A DNA stretch of 64,000 nt from NCBI GenBank assembly GCA_020636315.1, contig JACJYA010000010.1, positions 1-64,000 of the forward strand, in the 5' to 3' direction. Below the pieces are notes generated by a model, which was not told where the DNA came from, searched no databases, and saw nothing but the letters and a program-made list of their open reading frames with translations. Positions 25,323 through 34,387 of the stretch are shown here, in pieces (within the stretch, counting starts at the first letter, position 1; each line of letters begins with the position of its first letter). The stretch is from Lewinellaceae bacterium (GTDB lineage: Bacteria > Bacteroidota > Bacteroidia > Chitinophagales > Saprospiraceae). The translations under genes were made by a program, and so were the position numbers.

Positions 25323-28300
25323 TTACATCTTTACAAATTTTCCACTTTCTACTTTGCCACGCTCATCCTGTAACTGCAAAAGGTATAAGCCTGCAGGCAG
25401 TTCCTGTACATTCAGGTTCAGTTTTTCATGAGCATCGAGCTGCCTCTGCCATTGTTTCACAGCCCGGCCATAGCGGTCGAAGGCCTGGATCTGGTAGAAG
25501 CCGGCTTCGGTAACTATCACATTGACCTGGGAGGCTGCCGGATTTGGGTACAGGAGAAGCGGCTGATGGGGCGCCGATCCAGGCTCATTCACTAAGCGGG
25601 CCTCTCCAGCATCACCATTTATATACCCGGTACTGGCCTGCGGCCTGCCGGAGCGGGTGAGATCGCGGCTTCCTCCCATGCCACTGTTCGGTTGGGCGTC
25701 GGGCCGGGCCGTTGATATAACAGCAGCAAGGCTGGAAGACTGGGGTGGTAGGCAATTAATGACAATATCGTCTTCAAAAGTGCGGTTTGGGAAGCACGGA
25801 TCTCCAGAATTATCGATGCGCGTAACGGCCATCTCGACCGTGTAAACCCCATCGGGAGGAACAGAGAAATAAGCAGGCTGCTGCCCGAAAAGATCCTGGC
25901 TGGCAACCAGCGTGCCGCCTGGTCCGTAAACATTCCAGGTTATCTGGTCACAAGGATCCAGGGCATTGGCGTCGAGGACGAACAGGCCATCGAAGCAGAT
26001 CTCATTGAAGGTAAAGCCCGCGTTGACATCATTGACAAATTCACCCATCGTTCCGCATTCACAGGGGTTGCAAAGAACATATATCTCCTGGGACATGGCG
26101 CTCTCGTAGCACAGGTTGCCGGCCTCATCGTACCGCAATACCGACATCACGATCAGGTATGGACCATCCACGGGCTTGGGCAGCGTAACGGTTTCATCTC
26201 CTGCCCCCGCGCTGCTTTCCACAAATACCTGGCTGGGCAGAAATAAGGCAAACTCAACGTCATCACAAGGGCCGAGGTTATTGGCCATTACGTTGATCTG
26301 GCCATTATTACAATCCACATCCGCTGTAAAGCCGGCATTAACAGCAGCAGAAAATTCCTCCTGTGTCCCGCAGGCACAGCCGCCTCCCTGCCCGCAGTCG
26401 GGCACCTCAAAGGTAAGCCCGTCAAAATGGCAGCACCAGCCCTCCCCGTCGTCCAGCATGGCCTTGAAACTGATCTCTGTGCCCGGGGCCAGCGGGGTGT
26501 TATTGAAATCATAGACCGTAAAAGAGCCGTCATACGACTCGCCAGGTTCCAGCCCGTCCAGCCATTGCAGGGCCGGGTCGAAAAGCAGGTTGGCCGTATT
26601 CGATTCCAGGATGAGGTATTCGGCGGTATGGCCATCCGCCATGTTGGTAACAGTGAATCCGACCGTAAATGTGCCGTCCGGGTTACAGAGGATATCATCG
26701 TCAATGGTAAACGACATGCAGGGCTGGCAGTTGAAAAGCTCCTTCTGGGTACAGATGATCTCCTCCTCACCGGAATCCGGGTCAATGGCCAGCCAGTGGA
26801 TAAGCACCTCCTGGGGCATTTGGGCGGTGCTGTGGATGCCTTCGAGACAGAAATGCATATCGCCGGTTTCGCCCATCGGAATGGCGCCGGATGTGGGTTG
26901 CCAGTGGATCTGCTTGCCGCCGTTCTCCACTGTCGTCGTCCAGGTGTTGCCGCCATCTTCGCCGGTAAAAACCACGCCGTCTGTGATGGACTCAATGATA
27001 ATGCCGGTAAAAAAGTCAGGGCAATATTCATTTGTCAGTGCCAGATCGTAGCAGCAATCTTCAGTCTCCAGCTCGCCGGCCTGGCTCACACTTACATACT
27101 GGCAGGGGTCAATGGGTTCCAGTGTGATGCAATGCTCATAGCGGCAGCATTCATAGGTACTGTTGTAGTAAACAACCTCAAAACAAACATCAGTGGGCTC
27201 GGTAATGGGGCTGCCGGGAGTGATGAGGGCTTCCAACGGGCCGGTGGTGCCGCCGTTAGGCTGCATCGGCGGCAGGTTGAAGGGCGCCGAGCTGTTGAGG
27301 TTCCAGAACGGGCTGGTGGTTCCTCCGTTGGGCAACACGGCCTGGATGTCGATGCCCGCAGGCTCTACGTTCAACAGGGCTACGGAAGTTACGGTAAATT
27401 CCGGTGAAACATTCTGCAGGCTGAAAGAATAGCTGTAGCTGCCCTGAGGGGCGCAGGCGTAGGTGAGTGATTCTTCAATGACTTCACCGCATAGGCAATG
27501 CTCCCCGGTAATGTACTCATAGCCGTCGATCTGGTCCGGCAGGAGCAGAACATCGCCATTTACACTAATATTGGGTTCAGCCTGGGTGGATAAGTCAACG
27601 GTTCCCGGAACCAGCATCTGCGGCATATAGCTATCCGGATCGGGAATGACAAACAGCGTATTGGAATTCAGCTTGGTAAAATACAGGTTGCCGTCATAAG
27701 AAGACTGGATATCGGAGATGCCGTGCCAGGCGAGGTAACTTGCATCACTGGCATTTGAAAAAGTATAGCCGTATCCTTCTACATCATCGTAAGCATCTGT
27801 GATCTGGATCTGAAGGCGCAGTTCCAGCGGGCTGGCAGTCAGGTCAATCTGTCCGAGGTAGGTTAGGTTAGTATAGCCGCCAAGATAAAATCCGCCACTG
27901 CCAATGTAAAGAAAGTTCCCATTCGGGCTGAACTCTATGTAAGCGATCTTCTTTTCAAAATTTTTCAGGAATTCAAGGGGGCCGTCATCATCATTTCCGA
28001 AGGAAGAGACGGTGCCGGCAGTGGAGATCACATTATTATCCGGCAGCAGCATCAGATCCCCTGCGCTGATTGGAATATAGTCCACATTATTAAAGGCAGC
28101 GGCATCAAACAGGAAGATGTCATTTCGGTTCCAATTCTGGTTGCGGTTCACCACTGCTATCGTCTGCTCATCGGGGCTCAACTCGATGGGCGACCCCACA
28201 ACGGTCTGGTTCCACCAGGTGGCGGGCACATCGCCGGTATTGGCTTCATAGGTGATCCCGGAACCGGAAATGACAAAGCGGTCCAGGGAAAGAAAGTCAT

Positions 28301-28964
28301 TATCTTCACTTCGACGGCAGGCAAAAAGGTAGTGTTCTCCCGGATTAACCGCCGTTCGGGATACCGCTTTTCCCAGCGTATAGGTTTCCGCAACACCATT
28401 GGCCGGGAGAAGAACATCCCTGTCAATGACCGTCATATTATTGGGCGGCGTAAAGTGGACCCTGGAATACAGGATGTGAGAAGGGGTATAGGAACCATTA
28501 CTTCCGATGGCTCCAATATCCGTATTCCATTGATTGTAAATAATGTACCACTCATCGGCCACTCCCGGGACGGGCACAACCTGCACCTCCCGGTCTCCCC
28601 TGACGCCATTCAGCCCGGGGCTGTTTACATTGTTGTCAATAAGGGATGTGCCATCCGGAGCATAGACGAACAAATTGTGGTCGTTTTGCCAATTACTGGT
28701 TGCGCCTGTAAGCCCAGTGTGCAGCACATAAAAAGCCAGGTTGCCGCACTCGTCGTAGGCCGCCCCTACTCCACCGTGGTTGGATGGCGCGGTATTGGGT
28801 ATATCGCTGACGGTGGGGGGCATATCCCGCCAATCCACCACCTGGGCATTGCCGGCGCTGCTGCCGCCGACGGCCAGGGGCCAGGCCGGGAGGCCGGTTT
28901 GAGCGTTAGAGAATTTAAAGAAAACAGCAAATAGAAGTAGCGATAGATAAAGTTCCTTTTTCAT
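25323..28964 (-). CDS. Large secreted T9SS cargo protein with C-terminal sorting domain
   Basis: 1213 residues. Signal peptide 'MKKELYLSLLLFAVFFKFSNAQ'. Residues 25-480 look like a beta-propeller-type module ('VGAAYDECGNLAFYVLHTG', 'ELSPDEQTIAVVNRNQ'). Cysteine-rich Ig-like domains follow from 490 to 880. Two tandem repeats come next, each starting 'C.CGT..EF...VNAGFT' and carrying 'PCD' motifs. The last 75 residues are a type IX sorting domain ('LLLYPNPAASQVNVIV' ... 'LPAGLYLLQLQDERGKVESG'). It should be exported through T9SS and anchored or released at the surface. The mature function is unknown; the ordered Cys pairs suggest disulfide-stabilised adhesive domains (inference). Confidence 0.88.
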   Translation of the reverse strand: MKKELYLSLLLFAVFFKFSNAQTGLPAWPLAVGGSSAGNAQVVDWRDMPPTVSDIPNTAPSNHGGVGAAYDECGNLAFYVLHTGLTGATSNWQNDHNLFVYAPDGTSLIDNNVNSPGLNGVRGDREVQVVPVPGVADEWYIIYNQWNTDIGAIGSNGSYTPSHILYSRVHFTPPNNMTVIDRDVLLPANGVAETYTLGKAVSRTAVNPGEHYLFACRRSEDNDFLSLDRFVISGSGITYEANTGDVPATWWNQTVVGSPIELSPDEQTIAVVNRNQNWNRNDIFLFDAAAFNNVDYIPISAGDLMLLPDNNVISTAGTVSSFGNDDDGPLEFLKNFEKKIAYIEFSPNGNFLYIGSGGFYLGGYTNLTYLGQIDLTASPLELRLQIQITDAYDDVEGYGYTFSNASDASYLAWHGISDIQSSYDGNLYFTKLNSNTLFVIPDPDSYMPQMLVPGTVDLSTQAEPNISVNGDVLLLPDQIDGYEYITGEHCLCGEVIEESLTYACAPQGSYSYSFSLQNVSPEFTVTSVALLNVEPAGIDIQAVLPNGGTTSPFWNLNSSAPFNLPPMQPNGGTTGPLEALITPGSPITEPTDVCFEVVYYNSTYECCRYEHCITLEPIDPCQYVSVSQAGELETEDCCYDLALTNEYCPDFFTGIIIESITDGVVFTGEDGGNTWTTTVENGGKQIHWQPTSGAIPMGETGDMHFCLEGIHSTAQMPQEVLIHWLAIDPDSGEEEIICTQKELFNCQPCMSFTIDDDILCNPDGTFTVGFTVTNMADGHTAEYLILESNTANLLFDPALQWLDGLEPGESYDGSFTVYDFNNTPLAPGTEISFKAMLDDGEGWCCHFDGLTFEVPDCGQGGGCACGTQEEFSAAVNAGFTADVDCNNGQINVMANNLGPCDDVEFALFLPSQVFVESSAGAGDETVTLPKPVDGPYLIVMSVLRYDEAGNLCYESAMSQEIYVLCNPCECGTMGEFVNDVNAGFTFNEICFDGLFVLDANALDPCDQITWNVYGPGGTLVASQDLFGQQPAYFSVPPDGVYTVEMAVTRIDNSGDPCFPNRTFEDDIVINCLPPQSSSLAAVISTARPDAQPNSGMGGSRDLTRSGRPQASTGYINGDAGEARLVNEPGSAPHQPLLLYPNPAASQVNVIVTEAGFYQIQAFDRYGRAVKQWQRQLDAHEKLNLNVQELPAGLYLLQLQDERGKVESGKFVKM

Positions 28965-29001
28965 GGTTGTAATTGTATCAGGTTAATGAATATGGGTTTA
29001 A

Positions 29002-29433
29002 CTATTCGGCCGGGCAGCCGGAATAATCGACGGTAAAAATGAAGTTCTTGTCGTTTGCTTTTTCAATGGCAGAGTCACCTTTATGGTCCGGTTGGAAGGA
29101 AGCTCCTGTTCCCAGGTCGATCGCAATTCCGGGCAGGCCCCAGGAAATGAGGCTCAGAAAAAAATTGCCAACCCGAAGTGCTTTTCCGAAGGTTTGGGCC
29201 GTCGGCTCGCAACTCTCCTGCTGGAGTTCTACCGTTAGCGGCCGGCCCCGGGGATAGAGCCCTATTGCCTTTCACCGCCCTACATTGTTACCGTCGATGT
29301 AGATCTGAGCCTGGGGGTGGCCGTCCGCTATGATCAACCCCGTGTATCTGCTTCCTCCAAACATGACTCCGCAACTACTGGAGGTAAAGGACAATAGGGT
29401 TAACATTGAAAGGTATTTGATGTAAGTTTTCAT
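29002..29433 (-). pseudogene. PEGA-like lipoprotein gene interrupted by an in-frame TGA
   Basis: From the ATG at 29433 the frame gives a lipoprotein signal ('LTLLSFTSSSCG', lipobox Cys21) and then '...QIYIDGNNVGR', followed by TGA at 29272-29274. The same frame continues without any shift for 89 more codons ('KAIGLYPRGRPLTVEL', 'TFGKALRVGNFFLSLISWG', 'DKNFIFTVDYSGCPAE') to a TAG at 29002. Relatives have a glycine in the place of the stop, so GGA to TGA, one base, explains the break. Either it is a fresh pseudogene, a read-through or recoded gene, or a sequencing error. Intact relatives are small surface lipoproteins with a PEGA-like module. It lies just upstream of the T9SS gene on the same strand. 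Confidence 0.75.
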
Positions 29434-29461
29434 GGTTTTTTGAGTTTTGGTTATGTATTTG

Positions 29462-29497
29462 AACTTAGGCGCTAATGGGGAAATTAGCGCCTAAGTT
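29462..29497 (-). terminator. Terminator with GGCGCTAAT palindrome
   Basis: 15-bp arms (AACTTAGGCGCTAAT / ATTAGCGCCTAAGTT) after the gene ending at 29571 on the minus strand. It shares the core GGCGCTAAT...ATTAGCGCC with 20796-20830. Confidence 0.65.
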
Positions 29498-29570
29498 GCG
29501 CCAAGCCAATTGGTGAAAGCGGAACTTGCTTCAACAGCTCCTCGTTGGGACGGACATTCTCAGGGGGATC

Positions 29571-29966
29571 TCAATAGTTCCTTTTAGAGCCCCTTTGCAT
29601 TTTGTTTTCGGTATTGTAGTGGTATTCCACTTTGGAAAGGTCAATCTTTGAATCAAGCCCCAAAAGGAATTGCCCCAATTTCGAGGATTCGGGCACTTCA
29701 CAAAAAGTACGTCCATCATTATCCAGATCCGGGGAGACTTTTATGCTTCCACAATCATAAGAAAGAGAGCGCCCGATCTTTTCATCATCCCAGGTCCGGT
29801 CCGTGCCCTGGTCGTTAAACACATAGGCATCCCCGGCTATGCATTGGATGTAAAATCGGGAAGGGCGTACTTCAAAGTTGGCCATTGGCGCTGCCTCCAG
29901 GTTTTCAGTGGCCATGCCGAGTAAAAAGGATGTGGCAAAAATGGAAATTGTGATCCAGGTTTTCAT
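29571..29966 (-). CDS. Small secreted protein of unknown function
   Basis: 131 residues from the ATG at 29966, with a signal peptide ('MKTWITISIFATSFLLGMA', cleavage near 'LEAAP'). The mature part has three cysteines ('FYIQCIAGDAYVFND', 'SYDCGSIKVSPD', 'TFCEVPES') and acidic residues in 'PDLDNDGR', a calcium-loop-like DxDxDG fragment. A longer reading to 30041 lacks a signal. I do not recognise a family. It sits between two hairpins, so it is probably a single-gene transcript. Confidence 0.6.
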   Translation of the reverse strand: MKTWITISIFATSFLLGMATENLEAAPMANFEVRPSRFYIQCIAGDAYVFNDQGTDRTWDDEKIGRSLSYDCGSIKVSPDLDNDGRTFCEVPESSKLGQFLLGLDSKIDLSKVEYHYNTENKMQRGSKRNY

Positions 29967-30031
29967 GATCGAATTAGGTTTTGAAGATGTTGGAAATAGG
30001 TTTAGGGCTTTAGGTGTTTTTAGCCGTCCAT

Positions 30032-30058
30032 TAAGCGGCAATTTTTCATTGCCGCTTA
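30032..30058 (-). terminator. Hairpin after the double-glycine peptide gene
   Basis: A perfect 11-bp inverted repeat (TAAGCGGCAAT / ATTGCCGCTTA, 5-base loop) between the peptide gene and the small secreted protein gene on the minus strand. Confidence 0.5.
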
Positions 30059-30105
30059 GTTTCTACGCCTTTTCCCGGGGAAAAATTAGCGCCTGAGGGC
30101 GCCGC

Positions 30106-30240
30106 CTAATCCGAAGTATTCGACCGTCCGGAATTGGCATTGATGATCTGGGTGTTGTCCCGGTCCTCGCCGCCTTTGACCTTTTTCTGCTGTTCTTCGG
30201 TCAGGAGGATGGCTTTCTCTTTGAAGGTTTCGAAGTTCAT
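30106..30240 (-). CDS. Short peptide with double-glycine leader (candidate secreted signal or bacteriocin-like peptide)
   Basis: 44 codons from the ATG at 30240 to TAG at 30106. The leader is 24 residues ending 'LTEEQQKKVKGG', with hydrophobic positions at the usual spacing before GG. The 20-residue remainder starts 'EDRDNTQIINANSG', is hydrophilic and has no cysteine. Known: such leaders are cut after GG by ABC transporters with a C39 peptidase domain, as for bacteriocins and peptide pheromones. No such transporter or modifying enzyme is in the window. The gene is divergent from the sensor kinase at 30427, so a ligand role is conceivable (inference). It is too short for routine gene callers. 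Confidence 0.6.
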   Translation of the reverse strand: MNFETFKEKAILLTEEQQKKVKGGEDRDNTQIINANSGRSNTSD

Positions 30241-30426
30241 GATTTTGAGTTTTATGGTTAATGATCAATGAATACCTTACAAACCTATTACCTTTTCTCC
30301 TGCGAAGTGGCGGGCGGCTATTATCCGGTGAGAAAGAGTACCTCTGTGGTAATAATGAGTTGATATTTGGTTTTTCCTCCTTTTTACCTATTTTGATCCT
30401 CAAATCAGCCAGCCACCACTCCACCC

Positions 30427-33400
30427 ATGCAACAAATAAAAACACCTCTTCCCTTTTTTCTAACCCTCGGCATCCTCCTCTGCCCCCTGCTCCTCTCCGG
30501 CCAGTCGGCCCAACCCGCTTTCCGCCACTACTCCACCGAAGACGGCCTGCCCAGCCCGGAGGTTTATGAGGTGCTGCAGGACCGCCACGGCTTCCTCTGG
30601 TTCGGCACCGACAATGGAGTGAGCCGCTTCAACGGCTATGAGTTTGAGAATTTCGGCCCGGAACAGGGGCTGAACAACGTGGTGGTGTATTACCTCTATG
30701 AAGACTACAAAGACAGGATCTGGATGGTGACCTCGTCCGAAAACCTGTATTATTACGATTATGCAGCAGATAGCATTCAGGCGTATGCATATAATGGCAG
30801 CATTCAGGCCCACGTTGTCCAAAGAAGAGGCACCCCCGGAATATTTGTTGATAGCCTGGATACCGTTTATCGAACGTTATCCGAGCAAGGCGTCATTCGG
30901 ATAGGATCCAGTGGCCAGGTAGCTATTTACCCGGATTCAATCGAAAGAGGGCCGTCGTTCATTGAAATGGCGGGGAATTTATTCTTCACCGAGGGCGGGG
31001 AATTCAGTAAGGACCTGAGAGCTAATAATAAGTTCCCTATTTTTTTCTATGGCAAGAAAGAACCGGCCAAGGTTATTTTACCTTTAATTACCGAAAGTTC
31101 ATCGGGAGGAAATTATTTTTTGCAGCTGTCAGATGGATCTCTTCTTTGCTTTACCAAATCGGCCTACTACGCATTTAAAGGCCGTGAACTGCAATGGTAC
31201 CGGCCGGGCACGGATTTCCCCCTGGTTTCGAGCTGGCAGGCAAAAAACGGCGCCATTTATCTGGGAGGGGACCAGGGCACCGGAGTACGGGTGTTTTCCG
31301 GAGAGGAGGCTCTGGCAAACAACGAATACCTCACACTTCTAAAAGGATATACCGTTTCTCACATTCTGGAGGACCGCCAGGGAGGCTACTGGTTCACCAC
31401 CACTCAGGACGGCGTTTTTTACAGCCCTGGCCTCAACTACAGGGTTTACGGCCGTGCCGGCGGCCTGCCCGAAGATAACATCACGGCCCTGGCGGCAGGA
31501 CGGGACACCATCGTGGCGGCAACGCGGCAAGGGCAGTTGTTCTGGCTCTCTCAGCAACCGGAAAAAGTCCGGCTGCTCCGCCGCCCGTGGGGAAAGGCCG
31601 AAGTCTTCGACCTGGAAAAAGGAGCAGATGGCAATATTTGGATTGGCACCGGAATAGGAGTATATCTTTTTGACCGGTCGGCAGAAATACAAGGCCATTC
31701 CATCACCATATACAGCCAGGAACACAAAAGGTTTCAGAAGGCAGTTGGTACTAAAGGAATTACGCTCCCCCTCTCTTCCAGCCATTTGTTCCTTCGCCTG
31801 CCCTACGGATTTGCCCGCTATCAGATCGAAGCCGATACCGTTGACTATTTTTCATTCAATTCCGGATTTCGGGAAAGGTTATATGCCATCTATGAAGATT
31901 TTCAGGGCCGCCTCTGGATCGGCATGTTCGACGGGCTTTTCCAATTTGCCGGTGACTCTCTTCTCCGGCCACAACCATTTTTCCCAAAAATGGGGCTGCG
32001 GGTGGAAAGGATCGCCCAACTGGCGGACAGCACCCTGGTGATCGGCACCAAGGGTGGCGGAGTACTGCTGTGGAAGGATGAACATTATCTGGAAATCACT
32101 AAAGCGGATGGATTGACCTCCGATATGGTGGAAACCCTGCACATCGACTCGGCCCAGCACATCTGGGTGGGCACGCTCCAGGGGCTAAATAAAATAACCC
32201 TCTATCCCGAGGTGAACGTCAAAACCTTTACCACCCGCAACGGACTGCCCTCCAACGAGATCAATGAAGTCGATTCCTACGGGGATCAGGTGTGGGCCGC
32301 CACCCGGGGCGGCCTGTTAAAGTTGCCCGCCGAACGAAAAACCACGGCAGCCTCCCCTGCCCCCTTGCTGGAAGAAGTACGCGTCAATGGCCAGGAGCGG
32401 CCGGCAGCGGCCATTGATGTTTTACCTTTCCGGGAAAATGACCTCAGGTTTACCTTCCTGTCCATCAACTATTTTCTCGACGGCCATATCCCCTACCGCT
32501 ACCGCCTCAGCGCCGATGAACCCTGGGTTAATACCCAAAACCGCCAGGTGGATTTTGCCGCCCTGGCGCCCGGGCAATACCGGTTTGAGGTGCAGGCACA
32601 AAATGAGGACGGCATCTGGAGTGATAGCACAGCCCTGCCTTTTCGCATCCTCCCTCCCTTTTGGGCGGCCTGGTGGTTCTGGGCCATCATTGGGGCGATG
32701 GCGGCAGGCATCGGCTATTTGTTCTACCGCAACCGGATGGAATTGTATAAAAAAGAAGTAGCTTATCAGCGGGAAAGGGCAAATGCTGAAAAGGAAAAAG
32801 CAGAGCTGGAGAAGGAAATGAACCACCTGCAGGCCACTGCCCTGCGCGCCCAGATGAACCCGCACTTCATCTTCAACTGCCTCAATTCCATCCAGGGGTT
32901 CATCGCGGTGGGGGATAAAACCAACGCGATGCGCTATCTGGCACGCTTTGCCAAGCTGGTGCGCAGCACGCTAGACTCCTCCCTGGAAAACCGCATCTCC
33001 CTGGATCAGGAAGTGGCTATGCTCGAAAGCTACCTGGCCCTTGAACAAATGCGTTTTGACGAAAAATTCGAATTCCAACTGACGGTTGCCGATAATATCG
33101 GCCGGGAAACAACCCAACTCCCTCCCCTCCTGGTGCAACCTTTCGTTGAAAACGCCATCATCCACGGCCTTTCGGATGCCTCCCGCAAAGGCCGGATCGA
33201 CATTTGTTACGAACAGGACAATGGCAACCTGAAAGTAACGGTTACCGATAACGGCATTGGCATTCGGGCATCGGAAAAGAAAAAACAAGCCAACTCCTCT
33301 CTTCATAAGTCGGTGGGGATGACCCTCACCCGCAAGCGGCTGGAACTGCTGGATCAGTCGGGAAAAGAAGAAAATGTCGTGGTGGAAGAGTTGACTGATG

Positions 33401-33453
33401 AGGCCGGAAAGGTGAATGGAACGCGGGTGACCGTGTGGATCAGGAGGTTCTGA
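30427..33453 (+). CDS. Large sensor histidine kinase, Reg_prop propeller plus LytS-type kinase
   Basis: 1008 residues. Seen: a signal peptide ('PFFLTLGILLCPLLLSGQ'). A periplasmic two-component-regulator propeller follows, with repeats such as 'GLPSPEVYEVLQDRHGFLWFG', 'GLTSDMVETLHIDSAQHIWVG' and 'GLPSNEINEV', then a Y_Y_Y Ig-like domain ('PYRYRLSADEPWVNT'), one membrane helix at about 745-765 and a coiled coil. The kinase domain carries phospho-acceptor His813 in 'NPHFIFNCLNSIQ' and the ATP-binding 'DNGIGIR'. It should phosphorylate a LytTR-type response regulator, but none is adjacent, so it is an orphan. The double-glycine peptide gene is divergent from it. Confidence 0.93.
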   Translation: MQQIKTPLPFFLTLGILLCPLLLSGQSAQPAFRHYSTEDGLPSPEVYEVLQDRHGFLWFGTDNGVSRFNGYEFENFGPEQGLNNVVVYYLYEDYKDRIWMVTSSENLYYYDYAADSIQAYAYNGSIQAHVVQRRGTPGIFVDSLDTVYRTLSEQGVIRIGSSGQVAIYPDSIERGPSFIEMAGNLFFTEGGEFSKDLRANNKFPIFFYGKKEPAKVILPLITESSSGGNYFLQLSDGSLLCFTKSAYYAFKGRELQWYRPGTDFPLVSSWQAKNGAIYLGGDQGTGVRVFSGEEALANNEYLTLLKGYTVSHILEDRQGGYWFTTTQDGVFYSPGLNYRVYGRAGGLPEDNITALAAGRDTIVAATRQGQLFWLSQQPEKVRLLRRPWGKAEVFDLEKGADGNIWIGTGIGVYLFDRSAEIQGHSITIYSQEHKRFQKAVGTKGITLPLSSSHLFLRLPYGFARYQIEADTVDYFSFNSGFRERLYAIYEDFQGRLWIGMFDGLFQFAGDSLLRPQPFFPKMGLRVERIAQLADSTLVIGTKGGGVLLWKDEHYLEITKADGLTSDMVETLHIDSAQHIWVGTLQGLNKITLYPEVNVKTFTTRNGLPSNEINEVDSYGDQVWAATRGGLLKLPAERKTTAASPAPLLEEVRVNGQERPAAAIDVLPFRENDLRFTFLSINYFLDGHIPYRYRLSADEPWVNTQNRQVDFAALAPGQYRFEVQAQNEDGIWSDSTALPFRILPPFWAAWWFWAIIGAMAAGIGYLFYRNRMELYKKEVAYQRERANAEKEKAELEKEMNHLQATALRAQMNPHFIFNCLNSIQGFIAVGDKTNAMRYLARFAKLVRSTLDSSLENRISLDQEVAMLESYLALEQMRFDEKFEFQLTVADNIGRETTQLPPLLVQPFVENAIIHGLSDASRKGRIDICYEQDNGNLKVTVTDNGIGIRASEKKKQANSSLHKSVGMTLTRKRLELLDQSGKEENVVVEELTDEAGKVNGTRVTVWIRRF

Positions 33454-33530
33454 TTGGAGGAATAATCGCCGGAAGAGCTACCCCTTTCTCCCGAGAGATA
33501 AAATAATGCACTCCGATTGAGGGATACGGG

Positions 33531-33568
33531 TTGAAGGGCTACCTAACCCGACAATCGGTAGCCCTCAA
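33531..33568 (+). terminator. Candidate terminator after the kinase gene
   Basis: Inverted repeat TTGAAGGGCTACC / GGTAGCCCTCAA (one bulge) 78 bases after the stop; no strong T-run. Confidence 0.4.
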
Positions 33569-33630
33569 CAAGTTGATTACCAAATTGTAGTGAACTTTCA
33601 ACTGGTTTTTCTTCGCTTTATCGGGAAAAT

Positions 33631-33651
33631 CCGGGATAACTCCTATCCCGG
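33631..33651 (-). terminator. Candidate terminator after the DUF2911 gene
   Basis: 8-bp arms CCGGGATA / TATCCCGG with a 5-base loop just beyond the minus-strand stop, followed on that strand by ATTTTC. Confidence 0.45.
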
Positions 33652-33660
33652 CAAAAGGAA

Positions 33661-34206
33661 CTAAAATTCAATTGGAACTTTAACCACTGTGTTTTCCCAC
33701 CCCATCACCATGTGGGCGCCGTTGTCAGCCTTTTCAAAAATGATGGAAAAAGCTTCGATGGGGTTCTCAGAAGCCTCCACCGGCACAGTGACAGTAGCTA
33801 CATCATGGCCTGGGTTATAGGAGTAAGCGCCCCAGGAATCAACGTCGGAACTGAAGTGGATCTTCCATTCCTTTTCACCCGGAGTAGCGTAAACCGTATA
33901 GCGGCCGGCCCCGATTTTTGTGCCGTTGACTGTCACATCCTGAAAGAACTGGATCTCGGTAGATTCATTGGCCCCGAGCCGCCAGATCTTGTCGTATTTC
34001 ACCAAACTGCCGAATATTTCGCGGCCGTTCATCTGGGGGCGGGAATACAAAACCCGCATCACCGGCTGGCTACCCCGGCTGGGCCGGTAATAAACTGCGT
34101 CCATGGGGCTCTTGTCCAGGCCGGGAAAATCCTGAGCGTTGGATTGGGGCAGAAAGGCCAGGGAGGTGGTAAACAGCAGGGCGATTGTCAATAGTTTGTT
34201 CATCAT
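33661..34206 (-). CDS. DUF2911 family exported protein
   Basis: 181 residues with a signal peptide ('LLFTTSLAFLPQSNAQ'). Seen: the DUF2911 course 'VMRVLYSRPQMNGREIFGSLV', 'WRLGANESTEIQFFQDV', 'IGAGRYTVYATPGEKEWKIHF' and 'PGHDVATVTVPVE'. Members are widespread secreted proteins of Bacteroidota with a beta-sandwich-like core and no known activity. It has its own terminator and shares a 181-base divergent promoter region with the lipoprotein gene at 34388. Confidence 0.9.
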   Translation of the reverse strand: MMNKLLTIALLFTTSLAFLPQSNAQDFPGLDKSPMDAVYYRPSRGSQPVMRVLYSRPQMNGREIFGSLVKYDKIWRLGANESTEIQFFQDVTVNGTKIGAGRYTVYATPGEKEWKIHFSSDVDSWGAYSYNPGHDVATVTVPVEASENPIEAFSIIFEKADNGAHMVMGWENTVVKVPIEF

Positions 34207-34387
34207 CGATCTGTTTTAGGTTTAGGAATATTATCAGGATTGAAACATTCCCAGGGACAGAGTGTTCCTGGAAGATTGCGCAAATCCGCCACCGTATGTC
34301 TGTCAACTGACAATTTGCCCTCTGCCCCGAATGCTTCCGCAGCTAATGATATTTGATTATTTTGCACCCGAACCAGCTCCACCATAG

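Noticed and set aside
29081..29275. 64-codon minus-strand frame overlapping the interrupted lipoprotein
   Set aside because: It is in a different frame from the lipoprotein and has random composition; the lipoprotein frame continues past the TGA with family-like sequence.
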